From: Planctomycetota bacterium
GTDB lineage: Bacteria > Planctomycetota > Planctomycetia > Pirellulales > Pirellulaceae
Direction: 5' to 3'
Length of the DNA stretch: 28,282 nucleotides
Assembly: GCA_024277285.1 (NCBI GenBank)
Contig: JAJRVM010000116.1
Coordinates: 1-28,282, forward strand
Part shown: positions 15,927 to 24,574 of the stretch, piece by piece
Numbering within the stretch: position 1 is the first letter of the stretch
Layout of the letters: each line of letters starts with the position of its first letter
The notes under the pieces: model-generated
The model's input: the letters and a program-made list of their open reading frames with translations, nothing else
What the model was told of the DNA's origin: nothing
Database searches by the model: none
Program-made: the position numbers and the translations under genes

Positions 15927-18900
15927 ATGGGTAACGGTGTTTGGAATAATCTGTTGAGCGTTCGAGCGGTTGGACCGTCGTTTAAGCTGGGTCTGTTGCT
16001 GGGGTTGATCGCCTGTGTGGCGAACGTGTCAGTAACGCGCGCGGCGGACAGCTTGCGCACGCAACTAGTCGAGGCGGGAATTCAGGGAGGGCTGGTCGTG
16101 CACCTTGACTGTGGTGATGGCCAGCGCACGGATCAATTGTTGCTGAACGAACGTTTCCTGGTCCAAGGGTTGACGCGTGCTGGCGACGACGTGATGCGAG
16201 CACGCGCGCACCTTGCGACGCGCGGACATGGTGGCTTGGTGACCGTTCGCCAGTACGACGGCACGACGTTGCCGTACGCCGACAACCTGGTCAACGCGAT
16301 CGTGTCGGAAGGGCCGACAAGCGTAGCGGGTGAAGAGCTCTTGCGCGTCTTGGCTCCCAACGGCGTCGCGTTGCTCAACGGCAAACGAATAACCAAGCAG
16401 TGGCCAGATGATATCGACCAGTGGAACCACTTCCTGCATGGGCCGGACAATAACGCGGTGGCGCGCGATCGTGTCGTTAACGCACCCCGATCGATTCAAT
16501 GGGTATCAGGGCCACGGTGGGGCCGCAGCCATGAAGAGTTGGCCAGTATGAGTTCGGCGGTCTCGGCTCATGGCAGAGTGTTTTTCATTGTGGACGAAGC
16601 GCCATTGGCGACGATTCGGTTCACGGGGAAATGGACTCTGGTGGCCCGCGATGCCTTTAACGGCGTGTTACTGTGGAAACACAAGATTCCGCATTGGGTG
16701 GATCACTTGCGGCACTTTCGTTCTGGCCCGGCGCATTTGTCGCGGCGACTTGTGGCGGTCGGTGACACGGTTTATGTCACCTTGGGGCTAGATGCTCCGG
16801 TGACTGCTTTTGATGCGGCCACGGGTAAAGTGCTGAACGTCTATAAGGGGACGGAGTATACCGAGGAGATTCTGGTCCAAGGCAACACGCTGTTCCTGGT
16901 AGTGGGCAGCTCGGAAGTGCATCGGATGGGAGAAGGGCTGTTTCGACGTGGCGAGCCGAAGCCAACGGACTTCCGTTACATAACGGCCATCGATGGCAAG
17001 ACCGGTCAGCCGTTATGGAAACGCGATTTCGACAAGGGAGATTTTCTGTTGCCATTGACGTTGGCGGTGCGCAAGGACCGTGTTGTCTTTCAAAGTACTG
17101 CGGGTGTGACCTGTTTGGACGCAGTGTCGGGCGACGAGCAATGGCATGTCGATCGACCGACGCCGCGGCGACGGATGGCGTTTTCGGTACCGACGGTCGT
17201 GATGACGGACGAAGTGGTCCTGGTCGCGGATCGTGACATATCGAAAAAAGACCTACCGGCGAGAGGTTCTATTGAATGGGGTGTCAATGGGTGGAACGAG
17301 AATGGGTTTGCACGCAAGAGTAAATCGTCACTGCGCGCGTACCGACTGAGCGATGGAGACCCGTTGTGGGCGGTTCCTTGCGGCGAAGGCTACAATTCGC
17401 CGGTCGATGTGTTTGTGATCGGTTCGACCGTATGGGTCGGCAATAGTTTTAGCAGTTACGACGTGAAAACGGGCGAAGCGCACGAGCCGATCAAGTGGAA
17501 GGAGGGTAACGTGGCGATGGCGCATCACCGTTGCTATCGAAACAAGGCGAGCGAAAAATTCATCTTTACGGGGCGAGCGGGAATTGAGGTGGTCGACTTG
17601 AACTCGGGTTGGGTCGGCAATAACAGCTGGGTGCGCGGCACCTGTCAGTATGGGATCATGCCGGCCAACGGGATGCTCTACGCTCCGCCCGATGCTTGTG
17701 CATGCGTGCCGAAGGTCAAGTTGTCCGGTTTCTTTGCCGTAGCACCGAAGCGTGATTGGGACTTGCAGAATACCGTATCTGAAAACCGACTGGAAAAAGG
17801 TCCCGCTTTCGGTGACTCACAAGCCGAAGACCGTAGTTCGCAGTCTGCCTCTTGGCCGATGTATCGTCATGATGGTGTCCGTAGCGGAGCCGTGAAGACA
17901 CATTTGCCTGACGCCATTACGAGGTCGTGGGCGGTGGATTTGGGAGGCAAACTGACGCAGCCGGTAAGTGTGGATGGGCGTGTCTACGTGGCGGCCAAGG
18001 ATGTGCATACGCTGTATGCTTTGAATGGCGCGTCGGGGGAGCAGGTGTGGACGTACAGGACGGCTGGACGCATCGATAGTGCCCCGACCATCTACCGAGG
18101 ACTCGTGCTGTTCGGATCTGCTGACGGTTGGGTTTACGCCTGTCGGGCTACCGACGGTGTGCTCGTTTGGCGTTTTCGTACTGCGCCGTTGGACCGGCAG
18201 ATATGTGCCTTTGGCCAGCTCGAATCGGTTTGGCCTACGCACGGATCGGTGCTCGTTCAGAACGACACGCTTTACGTCACGGCTGGGCGATCGACTTACT
18301 TGGACGGTGGCATTGTGCTGTATCGCTTGAACCCGCAAACAGGCGCGCAGCTGTCACGAACCGTTGTTACGGATATCGATCCGAAAACGGACAAGCAAAC
18401 GGGTGCCGAGGACCGGAAGCTATATGGGTTTGACATGGCGGGCGCCACGTCCGATATCATGTCAGGGGATGGCGAGTCGGTGTTTATGAAACACCTGCAC
18501 TTCGACGCTACTGGCACGGAAATCGAGCGCAATAAACCGCATTTGTTTTCGATCACGGGGTTTCTTGTCGAAGACTGGTTTGTACGCACTTATTGGCTGT
18601 TAGGAACCGATGTCGGGGCGGGCTGGGGTGGATGGGCGCGGGCAGCCAAGAGCTCGCTGTCGGGACGGATCTTGTCGTACAACGATCAGTTCGTATTCGG
18701 GTACGGTCGCAAAGCGATCGAAGCCGGTCGCACTGGCCACCGCGCGAACGACTATCGGCTGTTTTGCGAAAAGCGTCGAGGATTGGATGCGCCGGTTGTG
18801 GCGACCAAGCAACGCAAGCGGCGTGGCGAGGATCCGGATGAATCGGTCATTTGGAATGACGAACGGTCGATCATGGTGCGCGCCATGGTTCTGGCTGGCG

Positions 18901-19157
18901 ACAAACTCGTGTTGGCCGGCCCGCCGTCGCTGAAGCCCTACAAATCGAATCCGTTGCGATTTGTCAAGGAATCGGAAGCGCTTGCCACGTTTCGCGGTGA
19001 GAAGGGTGTTCATCTGGAAGTGCGGTCCGGTGCGGATGGCTCTGTCCAGGCTGAATTTGAATTGGAGTCGATGCCGGTATTTGATGGCATGAGTGCCGCT
19101 GACGGTCGACTGTTTCTATCGCTCAAGAACGGCCGCGTTGTTTGTTACGGAAAGTAG
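15927..19157 (+). CDS. Exported methyltransferase-like/PQQ-propeller fusion protein
   Basis: Predicted 1076 aa. ATG 15927 is chosen because GGAGG (15911-15915) lies 11 nt upstream. Residues 1-40 are a signal peptide (LGLLLGLIACVANVSVTRAA). Residues about 45-155 resemble a class I SAM-methyltransferase fold: VVHLDCGDGQ (motif I, 57-66), LPYADNLVNAIVSEG, and EELLRVLAPNGVALL. A conserved junction follows (DDIDQWNHFLHGPDNNAVARD, 161-181), with Trp/Gly blades of a PQQ-type beta-propeller to the end (GVLLWKHKIP, GEQVWTYRTAG, GVLVWRFRTAP). Similar long proteins are widespread in planctomycetes; function unknown. The propeller may be structural rather than a PQQ dehydrogenase, and a periplasmic methyltransferase would lack SAM. 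It lies 171 bp upstream of the glycosidase and sulfatase genes, suggesting shared substrate use. Confidence 0.8.
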   Translation: MGNGVWNNLLSVRAVGPSFKLGLLLGLIACVANVSVTRAADSLRTQLVEAGIQGGLVVHLDCGDGQRTDQLLLNERFLVQGLTRAGDDVMRARAHLATRGHGGLVTVRQYDGTTLPYADNLVNAIVSEGPTSVAGEELLRVLAPNGVALLNGKRITKQWPDDIDQWNHFLHGPDNNAVARDRVVNAPRSIQWVSGPRWGRSHEELASMSSAVSAHGRVFFIVDEAPLATIRFTGKWTLVARDAFNGVLLWKHKIPHWVDHLRHFRSGPAHLSRRLVAVGDTVYVTLGLDAPVTAFDAATGKVLNVYKGTEYTEEILVQGNTLFLVVGSSEVHRMGEGLFRRGEPKPTDFRYITAIDGKTGQPLWKRDFDKGDFLLPLTLAVRKDRVVFQSTAGVTCLDAVSGDEQWHVDRPTPRRRMAFSVPTVVMTDEVVLVADRDISKKDLPARGSIEWGVNGWNENGFARKSKSSLRAYRLSDGDPLWAVPCGEGYNSPVDVFVIGSTVWVGNSFSSYDVKTGEAHEPIKWKEGNVAMAHHRCYRNKASEKFIFTGRAGIEVVDLNSGWVGNNSWVRGTCQYGIMPANGMLYAPPDACACVPKVKLSGFFAVAPKRDWDLQNTVSENRLEKGPAFGDSQAEDRSSQSASWPMYRHDGVRSGAVKTHLPDAITRSWAVDLGGKLTQPVSVDGRVYVAAKDVHTLYALNGASGEQVWTYRTAGRIDSAPTIYRGLVLFGSADGWVYACRATDGVLVWRFRTAPLDRQICAFGQLESVWPTHGSVLVQNDTLYVTAGRSTYLDGGIVLYRLNPQTGAQLSRTVVTDIDPKTDKQTGAEDRKLYGFDMAGATSDIMSGDGESVFMKHLHFDATGTEIERNKPHLFSITGFLVEDWFVRTYWLLGTDVGAGWGGWARAAKSSLSGRILSYNDQFVFGYGRKAIEAGRTGHRANDYRLFCEKRRGLDAPVVATKQRKRRGEDPDESVIWNDERSIMVRAMVLAGDKLVLAGPPSLKPYKSNPLRFVKESEALATFRGEKGVHLEVRSGADGSVQAEFELESMPVFDGMSAADGRLFLSLKNGRVVCYGK

Positions 19158-19328
19158 CGTTTATCCGCGTTGTTGAGCGGTCAGCAAAAAGCGAGCCTGG
19201 CCGTGAACGGCTATCTTGACTCAGGCTGTCAGACTGTGTCATCGCCCACTCAGTTGCTGTACGTTGACCGCGATCTGCATGATGAATGGGTACTGCGTGC
19301 TCTCAAAACAGAATGAATAAGGAATACG

Positions 19329-22300
19329 ATGAACGACAATCACGATTGCCACGACCGCGGCACGCGAACGGCCACCGAAGTTGACACCGATTGTTCCGGT
19401 GCCGACTGTTGTGGCGGAATGAGTCGACGCGAATTCGTGGCGATTGGCAGCGCCACGCTGGCGGCACTTGGTGCGGCAAATGCACGGCCTGTTATGGCCG
19501 GTCCGTTTGAAACGAATGAGTACTTGAAGGCGATTCCGGCTGACAAGCGACTGGATCCCGCTTGGGTTAAGTCGCTGTTCGAACGCGGCACGAAAGATGT
19601 CTATTCCGAGACCGATTCGCTACAACGTGTCGGGATGCCGGTTGGCGGGCTGTTTGCTGGGACGGTCTATTTGTCGGGCGACGGGCGGTTGTGGCTGTGG
19701 GATATTTTCAATCGCGATCAGAACGGGATTCTGCCCCGCGAGGAAGTCTTGCCCGAGGGGATTGGTGTCGGCGGCAACAGCAACATGCGCGGCCTGAACT
19801 ACTTGAGCCCGGCGCCGTTGACGCAACCGTTCAAGGTCGGTTTTTGTGTACGTGTCAATGGTGCCGATCGACCGCTCGATTCGACCGGATTCCGACAGGT
19901 GCAGTTCGACGGTCGCTATCCGATAGGCCGCGTCAATTATCGAGACAGCGCATGTTCGGTTGAAGTGCAGCTTGAGGCGTTCTCTCCGTTTATCCCATTG
20001 AATGCTGACGATTCCTCATTGCCTGCGACGGTGATGAGCTTTCGGGTCAAGAACCTCAGTGAATCCGACGTGGATGTGGAGCTCTTCGGTCAGCTTCAGA
20101 ACGCCATTTGCTTGGAAACGAAAACGCAGCAAATGGGGGTGCTACGCAACCGTATTGTCAAGAAGGCCGGTCTCGCGGCGCTGGAATGCTCGGCTGAACC
20201 GCTTGCCAAAGAGTCGGCCGCAAACCTACGCCCCGACATGGTATGGGAAGATTTTGAACGGTCGGGCTACGGGAAATGGACGGCCGAAGGCACGGCGTTC
20301 GGCACCGGGCCCGTTGCCGTGGAGGACATTCCCGGTTATCAGGGCGATGTTGGCGGCAAGGGCAAACGCGTGGTCAACAGTCACGCGTCGGCACCAGGCG
20401 GAGACGTGGTCGAGAAGGACGGCCAAACTGGCACGTTGACCTCGGACTCGTTCAAGATCCCGAGGCGTTTCATTCGGTTTCTGGTCGGCGGTGGTGCGCA
20501 CAAGAACCGCACGTGTGTCAATCTCGTTGTGGATAACAAGGTCGTCGCGTCGGTCACCGGACGTGACAATAACCGGATGGCACCGGCCGCTTTCGATGTG
20601 CGCAAGCTGGAGGGAAAGGAAGCACGACTTCAGGTCGTTGACCAGTTTCGTCAAGGATGGGGCAACATCGGCATCGACCATATTGTTTTCACCGACAAAC
20701 CACTGGACGCTACCGCGATCGATCAGCAACGCGATTTCGGGACGATGACGTTGGCCGTGTTGGAAGACGCCGATAAAAGATCGGCTCGGGCGAGTCGTTC
20801 GATGGCGACCGCCGATATTGCCGCAAAGAGTACGAGCAAGGAAACGTCGGCACAGGTTGCCACAGCCGATCTCGCGGACGAATTGATAGGGCAAGTGGGG
20901 AGTCTGCTGCGATTACAGCCCGGCGAGCAGCGGGAGGTTGTTTTCGTTGTCGCTTGGCACTTTCCGAACTTTCGTGCCAAGGGTGTCGGCGGAGCGTTGG
21001 TGGGGCACTCGTACGCCACTCGCTTCCATACTGCGTTGAACGTCGCTGAGTATGTGGCGACAGAATTCAACCGATTGGCTGGTGATACACGCAAATGGGT
21101 GGCGACCTGGTATGATTCGACGCTTCCGTACTGGCTGCTAGATCGCACCATGGCCAACACGTCCACACTGGCGACGACCACCTGCTATCGCTTTAAGGAC
21201 GGCCGGTTTTGGGCTTGGGAAGGCATCGGATGTTGCCAGGGCACCTGCACCCATGTTTGGCACTATGCGCAGGCGTTGGGGCGCTTGTTTCCCGAGATTG
21301 AGCGGATTGAACGCGAGCGAGTCAATTTCGGAATCGGCCAACACGCCGATGGCGGCATCGGCATGCGCACCAACCTGAAGAGCTCGAATGCCGCGGCTGA
21401 CGATGGGCACTGCGGCCGTGTGCTGGGAGTGCTGCGCGAACATCAAATGTCGGAGGACTCGGCTTTCTTGCGTCGGCTATGGCCGAAAGTGAAGTTGGCG
21501 ATCGAGTTCATGATTCGGCGCGATGGTAATGCGGATGGAATGCTCGAAGGTGCTCAGCCCAATACGCTGGATGCCGCTTGGTATGGGAAGATCAGTTTCA
21601 TCAGTTCCTTGTACTTGGCAATGCTCAGAGCTGGAGCCGTGATGGCGGACGAAATGGGTGACGAGCCATTTGCGCGGCAGTGTCGCGCGATTGCCAAGCG
21701 GGGCGAAACGACCATCGAGCAGACGTATAATGGCGAGTACTTCATTCAGATCGAAGATCCGAAACACCTGGATAAGATCGGCGTTGGCCCAGGGTGTTAC
21801 ATCGATCAAGTGTTCGGTCAAACGTGGGCTCACTGGGTCGACGTGGGGCGGTTATTCAACCGCGACCACCAGCTTTCGGCATTGCGCGCGTTGTGGAAAT
21901 ACAGCTTCGTCCCCGATGTGGGGCCGTTCCGAGAGAAGTTCGTGCCCGGTCGTTGGTACGCGACGGCGGGGGATGCTGGGCTGATCATGTGTTCGTGGCC
22001 TAAGGGAGGCAAGAATCCCGCGTTCAAGAAACACTGGCAATTTGGCTACTTCAACGAATGCATGACCGGTTTCGAGTATCAGGCGGCGGCACACATGATC
22101 TGGGAAGGGCTGGATCAACTCGATCTGCTCCAGAACGGTTTGGCTGTGACGCGGGCCATTCACGATCGGTACAACGCCGCGCTGCGCAATCCCTACAACG
22201 AAGTCGAGTGCAGTGACCATTACTCCCGCGCGATGGCCAGCTATGGTGTGTTTCAAGCTGTTTGCGGTTTCAATTGCCATGGGCCACGTGGCCACCTGGC

Positions 22301-22610
22301 GTTTGCGCCGCGGTTGGGATGTGATGATTTTCGAGCGGCATTCACCTCGGCCGCCGGTTGGGGCACCATCCGCCAGCAGCGGGACGATCGAACGCAAACC
22401 AATCGCGTCGCGATCAAGCATGGTCAATTGCGACTGAAGACTTTGGCATTGAATATTGGCGGGCGGGCGGTTTCGAAAGTGACCGTGTCGCTGGGCGACG
22501 CGCCGCTTGCCGCCACCATGAAAGTCGTCGCTCAAACGGCGCGGATCGAATTGCGTGAGGAAGTCACATTAGAAGAAGGGCAAGAGATACGCGTAGCGCT
22601 TTCCTCGTAG
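19329..22610 (+). CDS. Tat-exported GH116-type glycosidase with inserted lectin-like module
   Basis: Predicted 1093 aa, ATG 19329 with AAGG about 6 nt upstream. A Cys/Asp-rich leader (1-30) precedes a twin-arginine signal (MSRREFVAIGSATLAALGAA). An N-terminal beta-sandwich (about 95-300) and a C-terminal alpha-helical domain (about 585-1030) match non-lysosomal glucosylceramidase-type family GH116. D748 in NTLDAAWYG fits the acid/base Asp, and E631 in AWEGIGCC is a candidate nucleophile. Residues about 305-457 are an extra beta-sandwich (WEDFERSGYGKWTAEGTAFG, FLVGGGAHKNRTCVNLVVD, WGNIGIDHIVF) like the insert of some GH32-type enzymes. Secretion fits hydrolysis of external beta-glycosides; the exact substrate is unknown. 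It sits between the propeller gene and the sulfatase (73 bp apart). Confidence 0.85.
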   Translation: MNDNHDCHDRGTRTATEVDTDCSGADCCGGMSRREFVAIGSATLAALGAANARPVMAGPFETNEYLKAIPADKRLDPAWVKSLFERGTKDVYSETDSLQRVGMPVGGLFAGTVYLSGDGRLWLWDIFNRDQNGILPREEVLPEGIGVGGNSNMRGLNYLSPAPLTQPFKVGFCVRVNGADRPLDSTGFRQVQFDGRYPIGRVNYRDSACSVEVQLEAFSPFIPLNADDSSLPATVMSFRVKNLSESDVDVELFGQLQNAICLETKTQQMGVLRNRIVKKAGLAALECSAEPLAKESAANLRPDMVWEDFERSGYGKWTAEGTAFGTGPVAVEDIPGYQGDVGGKGKRVVNSHASAPGGDVVEKDGQTGTLTSDSFKIPRRFIRFLVGGGAHKNRTCVNLVVDNKVVASVTGRDNNRMAPAAFDVRKLEGKEARLQVVDQFRQGWGNIGIDHIVFTDKPLDATAIDQQRDFGTMTLAVLEDADKRSARASRSMATADIAAKSTSKETSAQVATADLADELIGQVGSLLRLQPGEQREVVFVVAWHFPNFRAKGVGGALVGHSYATRFHTALNVAEYVATEFNRLAGDTRKWVATWYDSTLPYWLLDRTMANTSTLATTTCYRFKDGRFWAWEGIGCCQGTCTHVWHYAQALGRLFPEIERIERERVNFGIGQHADGGIGMRTNLKSSNAAADDGHCGRVLGVLREHQMSEDSAFLRRLWPKVKLAIEFMIRRDGNADGMLEGAQPNTLDAAWYGKISFISSLYLAMLRAGAVMADEMGDEPFARQCRAIAKRGETTIEQTYNGEYFIQIEDPKHLDKIGVGPGCYIDQVFGQTWAHWVDVGRLFNRDHQLSALRALWKYSFVPDVGPFREKFVPGRWYATAGDAGLIMCSWPKGGKNPAFKKHWQFGYFNECMTGFEYQAAAHMIWEGLDQLDLLQNGLAVTRAIHDRYNAALRNPYNEVECSDHYSRAMASYGVFQAVCGFNCHGPRGHLAFAPRLGCDDFRAAFTSAAGWGTIRQQRDDRTQTNRVAIKHGQLRLKTLALNIGGRAVSKVTVSLGDAPLAATMKVVAQTARIELREEVTLEEGQEIRVALSS

Positions 22611-22683
22611 CATGCGTGTTTGTTTGTGTCATTAGCGGTTCACTGTTCTCTGATTCGTGAACGGTTGCTTTGGAGCTATTACC

Positions 22684-24129
22684 ATGAGACTGCACATTTG
22701 TGACCGGTCTGTTTCTTTCCGGTTTCTTGTTTGCGCTTGTTTCGTTTTCGTGTTTCCCTTCGCGGAGGTGACGGCGGAACAGCCGAACATCGTTCTTGTC
22801 ATGGCGGACGACCAGGGTTGGGGGGACATGGCCTATTATGGGCATCCGGTCTTGAAGACGCCTAATTTCGATGCGGCGGCAGCGGCCGGCTTGCGTTTTG
22901 ATCAGTTCTATGCCGCAGCTCCGGTCTGTTCGCCGACCCGCGCGAGTGTTATGACGGGACGCCATCCGAATCGGATGGGCGTTTTCAAGTGGGGGTACCC
23001 GATGCGGCCGCAGGAGAAGACGCTTGCCGAGGCCCTTAAGGGGGCAGGCTACACGACTGGGCATTTCGGCAAATGGCACCTCGGTTCCGTGCGGAGAACG
23101 AGCCCGGCACACCCAGGCAAGAACGGTTTTGATCAATGGCTGAGCGCGCCGAACTTCTTCGACAACGATCCGATTCTCAGTGACAAGGGAGCGGCGGTGC
23201 AGATGAGTGGCGAGAGTTCGATGGTCACGGTGGATGCGGCAATGGATTGGATCAAGGATGCGAAACAAGGAGGAAAGCCGTTCCTTGCCGTCGTTTGGTT
23301 CGGTTCGCCACACTCGCCGCATCGGGCTAGCCAACGCGATCGCGCGATCTACGCGGACCAGCCGAAGAAGCTGCAAGAATTCTATGGCGAGATCACGGGG
23401 ATGGACCGTGCTTTTGGCAAGCTACGCGATTCACTTGGCGACTTGGGGATCCGGGACAACACGATTCTGTGGTACTGCAGCGACAATGGCGCACTGCCGA
23501 AAGTGGGGTCGGCTGGTAAGTACCGAGGCCATAAAGGACAGGTCTACGAAGGGGGATTGCGAGTGCCCGCGATCCTCGAATGGCCGGCGCGGATTTCTGC
23601 GCCACGGACTACGCGAGTTCGCTGCAGTACATGTGACATTTATCCAACGCTGTTGGAGATTGCGGGTGTGACGGTCCAGGGGCAACCGGTGCTTGACGGC
23701 ATCAATCTGGTTCCGTTGATCGACGGTAAGATGGACAGCCGTGCGCGACCCATGGGGTTCTGGGATTACCCGATTAAGGGTATCGGCACGCCGTCGGCGG
23801 CTTGGATGAAGCAGCTATTGGCGGCACAGCGCGCCGGTGGTGACTTGGAGCCACACGAATCGAGTCAGAAGGCTGGCGAGTTGCCCGCTTCGCCCTATCC
23901 GCTTGATAAGTTCCCTGGTCACGCGGCCTGGATTGACGGCGATTGGAAACTGCACCGCATCGCCAACAAACAGGGAAAGATCACGTTGGAGCTCTATGAC
24001 TTGGCAAATGACCCAGGTGAAAAGAAGGACCTTGCCGCTGCGCAGCCCAGACGCGTGCGAGAGATGGGCCGCGCGCTTGACCGTTGGCTCAAGTCGGTCG
24101 TGCAGAGCCTCAATGGTGACGACTACTGA
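22684..24129 (+). CDS. Secreted type I sulfatase
   Basis: Predicted 481 aa. ATG 22684 (GGAG about 9 nt upstream) gives a signal peptide (FRFLVCACFVFVFPFAEVTA); the GTG at 22657 is rejected. The formylglycine site is C82 in CSPTRASVMTGR. Metal and catalytic residues are in place: D42-D43 (MADDQG), K130 and H132 (FGKWHLG), H210 (GSPHSPH), D267-N268 (CSDNG) and K284. Length and the C-terminal LELYDLANDPGEKKDL strand fit arylsulfatase/glycosulfatase-type enzymes. A formylglycine-generating enzyme elsewhere in the genome would be required. As last gene of the propeller-glycosidase-sulfatase run it probably removes sulfate from a glycan or glycolipid; the substrate is inferred only from neighbours. 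Confidence 0.93.
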   Translation: MRLHICDRSVSFRFLVCACFVFVFPFAEVTAEQPNIVLVMADDQGWGDMAYYGHPVLKTPNFDAAAAAGLRFDQFYAAAPVCSPTRASVMTGRHPNRMGVFKWGYPMRPQEKTLAEALKGAGYTTGHFGKWHLGSVRRTSPAHPGKNGFDQWLSAPNFFDNDPILSDKGAAVQMSGESSMVTVDAAMDWIKDAKQGGKPFLAVVWFGSPHSPHRASQRDRAIYADQPKKLQEFYGEITGMDRAFGKLRDSLGDLGIRDNTILWYCSDNGALPKVGSAGKYRGHKGQVYEGGLRVPAILEWPARISAPRTTRVRCSTCDIYPTLLEIAGVTVQGQPVLDGINLVPLIDGKMDSRARPMGFWDYPIKGIGTPSAAWMKQLLAAQRAGGDLEPHESSQKAGELPASPYPLDKFPGHAAWIDGDWKLHRIANKQGKITLELYDLANDPGEKKDLAAAQPRRVREMGRALDRWLKSVVQSLNGDDY

Positions 24130-24162
24130 GCTAGGGACTGTGATGGCGTTGTCGTAGGTTGT

Positions 24163-24185
24163 GCCGTCACGTGCCGATCGAGAGT
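24163..24185. repeat. 23-bp direct repeat, left copy
   Basis: Starts GCCGTCACGTGCCGATCG and is identical to 24418-24440. The similarity continues imperfectly for about 20 more bases. Confidence 0.85.
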
Positions 24186-24205
24186 GAATTGGGGCTTGTT
24201 CTTAT

Positions 24206-24226
24206 GCCGGGGATGGAATCCCCGGC
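24206..24226. repeat. Perfect hairpin of the MITE-like family
   Basis: Arms GCCGGGGA and TCCCCGGC with loop TGGAA, followed by CTAC. It is the same type as the end hairpin of the element family and lies head-to-head with copy C, separated by a short GC junction. Confidence 0.8.
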
Positions 24227-24231
24227 TACGC

Positions 24232-24381
24232 GTAGCTCGGGAATCTTTCCCGAGTATGGACAAGGTTACCGCTTCTGGCAGATTGCTATTGCCGGTTGAT
24301 TGAGCCGAAGAGGCGTTTTGGCGATAGCGGTCTTCTTGCCGATGGAGCGTTTTCCATGCCCGAGATGGAATCCCAGGCCAC
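24232..24381 (-). repeat. MITE-like palindromic element, copy C (inverted)
   Basis: About 150 bp. In reverse orientation it runs from GTGGCCTGGGATTCC to GAGCTAC, sharing CCGGCAATAG, GGAAAACGCTC and TCGGCAAGA with copies A and B. Its terminal hairpin reads CTCGGGAA/TTCCCGAG, with a paired two-base change relative to copy B. Confidence 0.8.
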
Positions 24382-24417
24382 GCGCACGTGTTGGGACGCT
24401 TTTTTGCCGGGTGGGTT

Positions 24418-24440
24418 GCCGTCACGTGCCGATCGAGAGT
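24418..24440. repeat. 23-bp direct repeat, right copy
   Basis: Identical to 24163-24185, 255 bp apart, on the other side of copy C. Confidence 0.85.
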
Positions 24441-24574
24441 AGATTAGAGCCCGTTCGGATGCGGAATCGGAGTGAACTGGCGACTACCAACGCCTGTCCG
24501 GAGACCGTTGCCGAGGAGGCTGGGTATTGCCCCCTCGTGCGAGTTGGTTTTCGGCTGGATCTTAGAACAAATCT

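Larger units (their letters stand above)
24130..24574. other. Repeat-filled intergenic region before the Na/Pi transporter gene
   Basis: About 445 bp holding two near-identical direct repeats (24163-24185, 24418-24440) that flank a palindrome and an inverted copy of the MITE-like element. No coding frame shows motifs. The transporter promoter should lie between 24441 and 24574, but no Pho box was recognised. Confidence 0.55.
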
